A DNA stretch of 64,000 bases from Sinorhizobium sp. BG8. GTDB taxonomy: Bacteria > Pseudomonadota > Alphaproteobacteria > Rhizobiales > Rhizobiaceae. Location: NCBI RefSeq assembly GCF_016864555.1, contig NZ_CP044011.1, forward strand, positions 2,747,501-2,811,500, given 5' to 3'. The notes beneath the pieces were generated by a model that did no database searches, was not told the DNA's origin, and saw nothing but the letters and a program-made list of their open reading frames with translations. This document shows positions 57,291-64,000 of this stretch, piece by piece. Position 1 is the stretch's first letter. The number at the start of each line of letters is the position of its first letter. Position numbers and translations under genes: made by a program.

Positions 57291-57454
57291 TCCGTTTCCT
57301 CCGGATTTTGTTGTTAGTTTCTGTTTTTACATACTGCCCGAAAGATAATACAAGGGCTACAGCATTTTGGGCTCGCCACCGCAGCTTCGTCCCGCATGGA
57401 CGCATCCCGGCAGCGAAAAGCCGGCGGATGGCACTATTGGAGGACACGTCTCTG

Positions 57455-57808
57455 ATGACAAACTTGGGCAAGGCAGCCAGGATCGCCACTCTGTTCTGGG
57501 CGATTTCAACGCTGCCCGTGTCTCTGGTCGGGTGCAGCACGAGCGAAAGCACGGCGACACCGGCTTCGACCACCTATCCGGGGCCGGACCGGTCGGACGT
57601 CTACCCCGATATCACCGCGCCCGTGAAAGCGGCGACGACGCAGATGAGCAACGAGGAGGCAGCCTCCTACAGCGCCCGCCTGAGCGGTCTTGCTGCGCAG
57701 CGCCGTTCGGGCGCCATCTCGGAGCAGGAATATCGTCGCAAGCTTGCCGAACTCGAGGCGCTCGCCACCACTCACGGCCCCGACACGCTCAAGGAAATAC
57801 AGAATTAG
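57455..57808 (+). CDS. Small lipoprotein with SHOCT-like tail (117 aa)
   Basis: ATG 57455 follows GGAGGA and opens a lipoprotein signal (WAISTLPVSLVGC; lipobox LVGC). The mature part is short, with a Ser/Thr/Pro stretch, then RLSGLAAQRRSGAISEQEYRRKLAELEAL, which matches the SHOCT pattern (short helix, GxIxxxEYxxK, second helix). It is probably anchored to the inner or outer membrane from the periplasm. Function unknown. An upstream ATG at 57428 lacks a ribosome site. Confidence 0.8.
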   Translation: MTNLGKAARIATLFWAISTLPVSLVGCSTSESTATPASTTYPGPDRSDVYPDITAPVKAATTQMSNEEAASYSARLSGLAAQRRSGAISEQEYRRKLAELEALATTHGPDTLKEIQN

Positions 57809-57982
57809 TGCTTGCCTTTCTGCCCGTTTGGCAGCAAAGCGGAGTACGGTCGTAAGGACCGCTTTCGGTCGCCGGTGCGCCTTCATTTTGAACGCATTTG
57901 GCGGTATCCGGATAGCGTGAGTCGCGCGTCGCTATGACGTCCGGCGAGGTCGCCGGGCGCACCGCGCACAACGAGGTCGAAA

Positions 57983-59200
57983 ATGGAAGAGTTTCATAAA
58001 GTCCGGCGTTTGCCGCCTTATGTTTTTGAACAGGTCAATCGTTTGAAAGCAAGCGCGCGAGCGGGCGGCGCGGACATCATCGACCTCGGCATGGGCAATC
58101 CCGACCTTCCGACCCCGAAGGCAATCGTCGACAAGCTCTGCGAAGTTGTCCAGGATCCGCGCACGCACCGTTACTCGTCGTCGAAGGGCATTCCCGGCCT
58201 TCGCCGCGCGCAGGCCGCATATTATGCCCGCCGCTTCGGTGTGAAGCTCAATCCCGACACCCAGGTCGTCGCCACGCTCGGCTCCAAGGAAGGCTTCGCC
58301 AACATGGCGCAGGCGATCACGGCGCCGGGCGACGTCATCCTGTGCCCCAACCCGACCTATCCGATCCATGCCTTCGGCTTCCTGATGGCCGGCGGCGTGA
58401 TCCGGTCGATGTCGGTCGAGCCGGACGAGACGTTCTTCCCACCGCTGGAACGGGCCGTTCGCCATTCCATTCCGAAGCCGCTTGCCCTGATTCTCAACTA
58501 TCCGTCGAACCCGACCGCGCATGTGGCCTCGCTCGACTTCTACAAGGATGTGGTGGCCTTCGCGAAGAAGCACGACATCATCGTGCTGTCCGACCTTGCC
58601 TATTCTGAAATCTATTTCGATGGCCCGCCGCCGCCGTCCGTTCTCGAGGTTCCCGGCGCTATCGACATTGCGGTCGAATTCACCTCGATGTCGAAAACCT
58701 TCTCGATGCCCGGTTGGCGCATGGGCTTTGCCGTCGGCAACGAACGGCTGGTCGCCGCTCTGACGCGTGTGAAGTCCTATCTCGACTACGGTGCCTTCAC
58801 GCCAATCCAGGTCGCCGCCACCCACGCACTCAACGGCGACGGCTCGGACATCGCTGAGGTGCGCAACATCTACAAGCGTCGCCGCGACGTGCTGGTCGAC
58901 AGCTTCGGCAAGGCCGGGTTCGAGGTGCCGCCGCCGGCGGCCACCATGTTCGCCTGGGCGAAGATTCCCGAGAAGTTCCGGCATCTCGGATCGCTCGAGT
59001 TCTCCAAGCTCCTCGTCGACAAAGCGGATGTTGCCGTGGCTCCCGGCGTCGGTTTCGGCGAACAGGGCGATGACTACGTGCGCATCGCGCTCGTCGAGAA
59101 CGAGCACCGCATCCGGCAGGCCGCGCGCAACATCAAGCGCTTCCTCTCGACGGCCGACGATACGATGCACAACGTGATATCGCTGAACGCACATCGCTGA
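57983..59200 (+). CDS. AlaC-like PLP aminotransferase
   Basis: A 405-residue class I aminotransferase. The PLP lysine is K238 in TSMSKTFSMPGWRMG. Further marks are YSSSKGIPGLRRA, LGSKEGFANMAQAI, NYPSNPTAHV and SDLAYSEIYFDG. Rhizobial copies in front of hom are annotated as alanine/glutamate-pyruvate aminotransferases; LL-diaminopimelate aminotransferase is a close alternative. Ribosome site GAGG is absent just before the ATG, but the MEEFHKVRRLPPYVFEQVNRLK start is typical. A hairpin separates it from hom. Confidence 0.88.
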   Translation: MEEFHKVRRLPPYVFEQVNRLKASARAGGADIIDLGMGNPDLPTPKAIVDKLCEVVQDPRTHRYSSSKGIPGLRRAQAAYYARRFGVKLNPDTQVVATLGSKEGFANMAQAITAPGDVILCPNPTYPIHAFGFLMAGGVIRSMSVEPDETFFPPLERAVRHSIPKPLALILNYPSNPTAHVASLDFYKDVVAFAKKHDIIVLSDLAYSEIYFDGPPPPSVLEVPGAIDIAVEFTSMSKTFSMPGWRMGFAVGNERLVAALTRVKSYLDYGAFTPIQVAATHALNGDGSDIAEVRNIYKRRRDVLVDSFGKAGFEVPPPAATMFAWAKIPEKFRHLGSLEFSKLLVDKADVAVAPGVGFGEQGDDYVRIALVENEHRIRQAARNIKRFLSTADDTMHNVISLNAHR

Positions 59201-59206
59201 TATTCG

Positions 59207-59235
59207 CCCTGCGGTCGTTCAGACCGCAGGGTTTT
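59207..59235 (+). terminator. Terminator/attenuator between the AlaC-like gene and hom
   Basis: CCCTGCGGTC and GACCGCAGGG form a perfect ten-base-pair stem with a five-base loop, followed by TTTT. Only 26 bases remain to the hom start, too few for a separate promoter plus ribosome site. Confidence 0.82.
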
Positions 59236-59261
59236 CATCTCTGAAAAGCTAGGAAATAACT

Positions 59262-60584
59262 ATGGCTGATGCCCTGAAGATCGGCATAGCGGGCTTGGGA
59301 ACCGTTGGTGCCTCGCTTGCGCGCATTCTCGTCGAACGCCGCGACATGCTGACGACGACGTGCGGGCGGCCGATCGAGATTGCCGCGGTCACGGCCCGCG
59401 ATCGCAGCCGCGACCGGGGCGTGGATCTTTCGGGTGTCACCTGGTTCGACGATCCCCTCGTGCTGGCGCACGAGGCGAAGATCGACGTCTTCGTGGAACT
59501 GATGGGCGGCGCGGGCGATCCGGCGTATTCGGCCGTCAAGGCGGCGCTGTCGCGCGGCATCCACGTGGTCACGGCCAACAAGGCGCTGCTTGCGGCACAC
59601 GGCGTCGAGCTTGCGGGGCTTGCCGAGACGCACGGGTGCCTGCTCAACTTCGAGGCCGCCGTCGCCGGCGGCATTCCGGTCATCAAGGCGCTGCGTGAAT
59701 CGCTGACCGGCAACACCATCTCCCGCGTCTACGGGATCATGAACGGCACCTGCAACTACATCCTCACCAAGATGGAGAAGGAAGGGCTGAGCTTCGCGGA
59801 TTGCCTGAAGGAAGCACAGCGCCTTGGATATGCAGAGGCGGATCCTGCCTTCGACATCGAGGGCAATGATACCGCGCACAAGCTTTCGATCCTCACCACG
59901 CTCGCCTTCGGGACGAAGATTGCGGCCGACAACATCTATCTGGAAGGCATCACGAACATCTCGATCGAGGATATCCGCGCCGCATCGGATCTCGGATACC
60001 GCATCAAGCTGCTCGGCGTCGCGCAGAAGACCGATACCGGCATCGAGCAGCGTGTTCACCCGACGATGGTACCGCTCGAATCGGTGATCGCCCAGGTGGA
60101 CGGCGTCACCAATGCCGTTGCGATCGAATCTGATATTCTCGGCGAATTGCTCATGGTCGGGCCCGGAGCCGGCGGCAACGCCACCGCGTCGGCGGTCCTC
60201 GGCGATATCGCCGATATTGCCAAGAGCCGGCCCGGCGCACAGACGGTTCCCGCCCTCGGCCGGCCGGCCTCGGCGCTGCTCGAGTACAAGCGCGCCCAGA
60301 TCCGCAAGCATCACGGCGGCTACTTCATCCGCCTCTCGGTCGAGGATCGTGCCGGCGTGTTCGCGAGCATCGCGACGCACATGGCCGAAAATAACATCTC
60401 GCTCGAGTCGATCGTGCAGCGCCCGAAGCACCACACCGAGGCAGCCGAACCGCAGACCATCATCCTCGTCACGCATGCGACCATGGAGAATTCTGTCCGC
60501 AAGGCGGTCCATTCGATCAAGGGTGAGGGATACCTCATCGGTGAGCCGCAGGTGATCCGCATCGAGCGTCCGAAGAACGTCTAG
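59262..60584 (+). CDS. hom: Homoserine dehydrogenase
   Basis: A 440-residue enzyme reducing aspartate semialdehyde to homoserine, the branch to threonine, methionine and isoleucine. AGGAAATA precedes ATG 59262. The nucleotide-binding motif is GIAGLGTVGASLA; VTANKALLAAHG and GIMNGTCNYILTKME are family hallmarks; catalytic DIEGNDTAHKLSIL follows. The last 90 residues form an ACT domain (YFIRLSVEDRAGVFASIATHMAENNISLESIVQR) for feedback by amino acids. Confidence 0.96.
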   Translation: MADALKIGIAGLGTVGASLARILVERRDMLTTTCGRPIEIAAVTARDRSRDRGVDLSGVTWFDDPLVLAHEAKIDVFVELMGGAGDPAYSAVKAALSRGIHVVTANKALLAAHGVELAGLAETHGCLLNFEAAVAGGIPVIKALRESLTGNTISRVYGIMNGTCNYILTKMEKEGLSFADCLKEAQRLGYAEADPAFDIEGNDTAHKLSILTTLAFGTKIAADNIYLEGITNISIEDIRAASDLGYRIKLLGVAQKTDTGIEQRVHPTMVPLESVIAQVDGVTNAVAIESDILGELLMVGPGAGGNATASAVLGDIADIAKSRPGAQTVPALGRPASALLEYKRAQIRKHHGGYFIRLSVEDRAGVFASIATHMAENNISLESIVQRPKHHTEAAEPQTIILVTHATMENSVRKAVHSIKGEGYLIGEPQVIRIERPKNV

Positions 60585-60688
60585 GCCAGCGCAAGCCGAG
60601 GATCGGCTGCGCCGAATCAGATGCCCGGCATGACACGCCGCGATTTCCGGAGGCCACTTCCGGACCGCAGGCTTGTAGGCTAGCTTGC

Positions 60689-60710
60689 GGCCGTTCCGCC
60701 CCGAACGGCC
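60689..60710 (+). terminator. Hairpin between hom and recJ
   Basis: GGCCGTTC and GAACGGCC form an eight-base-pair stem with a six-base loop. The following TTCACGGCTTTTC is a weak T-rich tail. Possible terminator of hom. Confidence 0.55.
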
Positions 60711-60748
60711 TTCACGGCTTTTCGAGGCGGGCGGGGAACGTTTGGATT

Positions 60749-62563
60749 TTGGGCTTGGCTGTGGTGTCTTCAGGCGATTCGATACAGCGTGCTTTCCTCG
60801 GCGTGGAGCGCTCCGCCACCGGGCAGCGCTGGATTGCACGTCTTGACCAGGCGGGCGAAAATCGGGCGCTTGCCATGAGCCAGACCCATGGCCTGTCGGA
60901 TCTGATATCCCGGGTGCTTGCCGGCCGCTCGGTTCTGTTCGACGACGCACTCGCTTTTCTCGACCCGACCATTCGCCGGCTGATGCCCGACCCCTATGCT
61001 CTGACGGATTGCGAGGCTGCCGCACTGCGGCTTGCCGATGCAATCGCAAGGCGGGAACGGGTTGCGATCTTCGGCGACTACGATGTCGATGGCGCCGCAT
61101 CGTCCGCGCTCCTCTATCGCTTTCTCGCCCATTGCGGCATCGAGGCGGAGATCTACATTCCCGACAGGATCTTCGAAGGTTACGGGCCGAACCCTGCAGC
61201 GATCGGCCAGCTCATCGATCGGGGTGCGCAACTGATTGTCACTGTCGATTGCGGATCGACGAGCCATGAATCGCTTGCGGCTGCAAGCGCCCGCGGCATC
61301 GACGTGGTGGTGATCGACCACCACCAGGTCGGAGAAACGCTCCCTCCTTGCAGGGCGCTGGTAAACCCGAACCGGGAGGACGACCTTTCGGGTCAGGGAC
61401 ATCTCTGTGCGGCGGGCGTTGTGTTCCTGGTGCTGGTCGCGCTGCAACGGGTCCTGCGCGAGCGTGGCGACAGGCGCGGGGCCGACTTCGAGCTCCTGGC
61501 TCAGCTTGATCTCGTGGCCCTTGCCACGGTCTGCGACGTCGTGCCCCTCAAGGGCCTCAACCGCGCTTACGTGGTCAAGGGACTGGTGGCCGCACGCCAT
61601 CTGGGCAATGTCGGGCTGACGGCACTGCTAAAAAAGGCCGGAATCGGCGGTCCGGTGACGCCCTATCATCTCGGCTTCCTCGTCGGACCAAGGATCAATG
61701 CCGGCGGCCGGATCGGCGACGCGGCTCTCGGGAGCCGGCTGCTCACGCTCGACGATGCCGCCGCTGCCGATGAGATTGCGGAGCGTCTCGACATGCTCAA
61801 CCGGGAGCGCCAGGGGATGGAGGCGGCGATGCTCGCCGAAGCCGAAGCCGAGGCCTTCGCCGAGTACGGGACGGGTGAGGGGGCCTCGGTCATCCTGACG
61901 GCACGCGAGGGCTGGCATCCGGGAGTTGTCGGCCTTCTTGCGGCTCGGCTGAAGGAGAAGTTCCGCCGGCCCGCCTTCGCCATCGCCTTCGATCCTTCCG
62001 GAAAAGGGACGGGCTCCGGCCGTTCCATCAACGGCTTCGACATGGGGAAAATGGTCAGGGCGGCCGTGGAGGAAGGCATCCTCGTCAAGGGCGGCGGCCA
62101 TGCCATGGCCGCGGGCCTCACCGTCGAGCGTGCAAGACTTGGCGAACTGCGTGCCTTCTTCCAGGAGCGGGCGGAAAAGACCATCCGCGAACTCGTTGCG
62201 GTCCAGACGATCAAGATCGACGGGGCGCTCAGCGCCTCCGGTGCGACGCTTGCGCTTGCCGATCAGCTGGAGCAGGCGGGTCCGTTCGGATCGGGTCACC
62301 CGCAGCCTGTCTTCGCGCTTCCCTCCCACCGGCTGAAGGATGTCCGCCAGGTCGGCACGAACCACCTGCGCGTCGCCCTGGAGGGGCCGGATGGCGGGCG
62401 TATCGAAGCGATGGCCTTCCGCGCTGCCGACAACGACCTCGGCGCGTTCCTGATGAAGGAGCGAGGGCAGGCGGTCCATCTGGCGGGATGCATATCGGCC
62501 GATCACTGGCAGGGCACCCGCCGTGTACAGCTGCGCCTCGTCGACGCGGCAAAGGCCTTCTGA
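60749..62563 (+). CDS. recJ: Single-strand DNA exonuclease RecJ
   Basis: A 604-residue DHH/DHHA1 phosphoesterase. TTG 60749 is chosen (GGGGAA ten bases upstream). DHH motifs: IFGDYDVDGAAS, DCGSTSHES, VVIDHHQVGE, and later AGVVFLV with LVALATVCDVVPL; DHHA1 GGGHAMAAGLTVE. RecJ degrades 5'-3' single strands in RecF-type recombination and base excision/mismatch repair. In many Rhizobiales glpX sits between hom and recJ; here only 164 bases separate them. Confidence 0.94.
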   Translation: MGLAVVSSGDSIQRAFLGVERSATGQRWIARLDQAGENRALAMSQTHGLSDLISRVLAGRSVLFDDALAFLDPTIRRLMPDPYALTDCEAAALRLADAIARRERVAIFGDYDVDGAASSALLYRFLAHCGIEAEIYIPDRIFEGYGPNPAAIGQLIDRGAQLIVTVDCGSTSHESLAAASARGIDVVVIDHHQVGETLPPCRALVNPNREDDLSGQGHLCAAGVVFLVLVALQRVLRERGDRRGADFELLAQLDLVALATVCDVVPLKGLNRAYVVKGLVAARHLGNVGLTALLKKAGIGGPVTPYHLGFLVGPRINAGGRIGDAALGSRLLTLDDAAAADEIAERLDMLNRERQGMEAAMLAEAEAEAFAEYGTGEGASVILTAREGWHPGVVGLLAARLKEKFRRPAFAIAFDPSGKGTGSGRSINGFDMGKMVRAAVEEGILVKGGGHAMAAGLTVERARLGELRAFFQERAEKTIRELVAVQTIKIDGALSASGATLALADQLEQAGPFGSGHPQPVFALPSHRLKDVRQVGTNHLRVALEGPDGGRIEAMAFRAADNDLGAFLMKERGQAVHLAGCISADHWQGTRRVQLRLVDAAKAF

Positions 62564-62658
62564 GCGAAGAGCAGCATGGACCGGTTCGCCTTGTCCGCAC
62601 ACGAGCCGTGCCACTCGATTGTCTCGTCGTAGGAAGTAAAACGGCGATTGGCAGGAAG

Positions 62659-62733
62659 TGGTACGCCCAACGGGAATCGAACCCGTGTTGCCGCCGTGAG
62701 AGGGCGGCGTCCTGACCGCTAGACGATGGGCGC
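62659..62733 (-). tRNA. tRNA-Glu (anticodon CTC)
   Basis: 75 nucleotides with encoded CCA. Minus-strand acceptor GCGCCCA/TGGGCGT, anticodon stem CCGCC/GGCGG with loop CTCTCAC (CTC at 62698-62700), T loop GGTTCGATTCC. It reads GAG. It lies between recJ and the hydrolase region, 3' end toward recJ. Confidence 0.96.
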
Positions 62734-62795
62734 TTTCACGAGAAGGCAATATAGGCGCGCGCGGGCAAACCTACAAGGCAGGGCGCGGACCTGGG

Positions 62796-63045
62796 ATGGC
62801 CCGCTTCAGATCCGCAAAGGACACAGAGCAACTGGGAGCTGACTTGCATCGACAGGGCGATCACACATTGCCTATCGTGCTCGTTCGACCGCCGGCGGTG
62901 TCCAGGTGCCTTCCAGGATCTCGACCGCGAACATCTTGCCAAGCTGAACGAAGCTGTCGATCAGCGACCCCCGTTTGAAGATCTTGCAGATTTTATTGAA
63001 GCTGAGAGATTAACTCATCGGAACCCCGCCAGGAGGACTGCATGA
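62796..63045 (+). pseudogene. Possible broken gene coupled to the hydrolase
   Basis: One frame opens at ATG 62796 (MARFRSAKDTEQLGADLHRQGDHTLPIVLVRPP) and then degrades into arginine/serine-rich nonsense. Another frame, from about 62905, reads AFQDLDREHLAKLNEAVDQRPPFEDLADFIEAERLTH and ends in TGA 63043-63045, which overlaps the hydrolase ATG at 63042 (ATGA). The protein-like parts lie in different frames, as expected after a frameshift. I do not recognise the gene. Confidence is limited by the lack of an alignment. Confidence 0.4.
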
Positions 63046-64000
63046 TGAGAAACCCCTTCCTGCATCCCAACCGCGTATTCAGCTCTGGATTTTATGGGGA
63101 TGCTGACCTCGACTTTGAGGTGCGCACAACGCTTGGAAAAGTAGCATCAGGTGCCGCTGATACAGGAGAGGTTTTGTCGGCAATCGCCGAGATCGACGAA
63201 GGGGATCCCCAGGCGTGGTTCGACCGGTGGATGGCGCTCGGCGAGCGGGTTCAGAAGATCGCGGACGAAAGTGCCGCGCGTGGTCATCTTCTTAGTGCGG
63301 CCGGTTCGTATCTCCGCGCATCGACCTATTTCGGCGTCGCTCTTGGCGGCATTGATCGGCTGAAGAGCGATGAGCTGCTGGTGCCGACGTTCCGACTGCA
63401 TCGCGAGGCTTGGGACAACTTCGTCGATGGAACATCGATCAAGACCGAGCGGGTGGACATTCCCTATGAGGGCATGACCATGCCGGGGTATCTCTTCAAG
63501 CCCACGGGCACCGACGCAAAACGCTGCCTGATCCTCGTGAATGGTAGCGACGGCACGTTGAGCGGCCTTTGGGGTTGCGCCAAGGCCGCTTTGGAACGGG
63601 GCTATACTGTCCTGATGTTTGACGGACCAGGCCAACAGTCGCTCCTGTTCGAAAGAGACGTGCCATTCCGGTTCGATTGGGAAGCCGTCATTACCCCCGT
63701 CGTGGACTTCCTGCTTGAGCGCGCGGACGTAGGATCGAATCCTCTTGCAATCTATGGCGTCAGCCAAGCCGGTTACTGGGTGCCGCGTGCCTTGGCGTTC
63801 GAACATCGGATTGCTGCAGCGGTGGCGGATCCGGGCGTGGTCGACGTGTCAACGTCCTGGGTCGAGCATCTTCCGTCGGAACTGAAGAAGCTCCTCAACG
63901 AGGGCAATGAGCGACGGTTCGATATTGAGATGTCCCTGGGGATGAAGCTTTCAGGCGACACGTCCAGGATGTGGAAGTTTCGCGCGAGGCCTTATCGGCA
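63042..64000 (+). CDS. Alpha/beta hydrolase (FrsA-like), 3' end outside the window
   Basis: At least 319 residues; AGGAGG at 63031-63036 serves ATG 63042 or 63045. After an N-terminal helical domain (about 1-130) come the alpha/beta hydrolase strands: LILVNGSDG (oxyanion region), GYTVLMFDGPGQQS, and the nucleophile elbow YGVSQAG with S241. The layout, with a cap at the N terminus, resembles FrsA/DUF1100 and 2,6-dihydroxypseudooxynicotine hydrolase-type C-C hydrolases. The substrate is unknown. The frame is open at the window edge. Confidence 0.85.
   Translation, partial: MMRNPFLHPNRVFSSGFYGDADLDFEVRTTLGKVASGAADTGEVLSAIAEIDEGDPQAWFDRWMALGERVQKIADESAARGHLLSAAGSYLRASTYFGVALGGIDRLKSDELLVPTFRLHREAWDNFVDGTSIKTERVDIPYEGMTMPGYLFKPTGTDAKRCLILVNGSDGTLSGLWGCAKAALERGYTVLMFDGPGQQSLLFERDVPFRFDWEAVITPVVDFLLERADVGSNPLAIYGVSQAGYWVPRALAFEHRIAAAVADPGVVDVSTSWVEHLPSELKKLLNEGNERRFDIEMSLGMKLSGDTSRMWKFRARPYR

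Noticed and set aside
62659-63041. tRNA-Glu as an integration site for an island
   Set aside because: The tRNA 3' end faces recJ and no duplicated tRNA tail or integrase is visible; the unusual genes lie on the 5' side.

Overview
The window looks like chromosomal core DNA from an alphaproteobacterium of the Rhizobiales, most probably Rhizobiaceae (Sinorhizobium/Ensifer-like). This rests on a recognisable exoR regulator, a PopZ/DUF2497 protein, a fused secDF, a class I polyhydroxyalkanoate synthase, DUF1127 proteins and candidate CtrA and RirA operators. Coding sequence is GC-rich. No integrase, transposase, prophage, rRNA operon or CRISPR array was seen.

Layout. Positions 1-3300 hold small or poorly known genes: the end of an EamA transporter, a DUF1194 protein, a YoaK-type membrane protein and a 44-residue membrane peptide. 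Positions 3.3-8.4 kb hold an RTX calcium-binding protein, an exbB/exbD pair read leftward (exbD carries an apparent frameshift), and pcm-tolC. Positions 8.6-14.2 kb hold popZ-valS and a FadL-type porin. Positions 14.6-21.7 kb hold exoR, xthA, a purine/pyrimidine permease, erpA, dgt and argS. Positions 21.7-36.6 kb form a long rightward run: a SPOR division protein, nagZ, scpA-scpB, an orphan ABC ATPase, tatABC, serS, surE-pcm, then a hypothetical gene behind a perfect CtrA-type site and an NlpD-like LysM/M23 lipoprotein. Positions 37.7-41.9 kb hold yajC-secDF, an Mth938-like protein and a phytoene-synthase-fold protein without the enzyme's aspartate motifs. trmFO follows at 42.8-44.2 kb.

Positions 44.3-46.2 kb are the most unusual part: an AT-richer, RNA-dense island. 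It has two 47-residue DUF1127 genes and two tandem three-hairpin RNAs whose loops on the minus strand read CCTCCTCCC, the hallmark of alphaproteobacterial cuckoo/CcsR sRNAs. TGCA-rich dyads lie in front of each minus-strand unit.

The rest is core again: DUF2157 and GDYXXLXY proteins, tRNA-Leu, trigger factor, sthA, corA, a leftward phaC-sfsA-map-radC cluster, a small lipoprotein, an AlaC-like aminotransferase, hom, recJ, tRNA-Glu and the start of an alpha/beta hydrolase that runs off the window.

Functional themes. Envelope export and division (Tat, SecDF/YajC, SPOR, NlpD-like, PopZ, ScpAB) and tRNA charging (ValS, ArgS, SerS) dominate. Iron-linked functions are ExbBD behind a TGA-N9-TCA site, ErpA and an iron-type ABC ATPase. 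Carbon and redox storage functions are PhaC, SthA and FadL.
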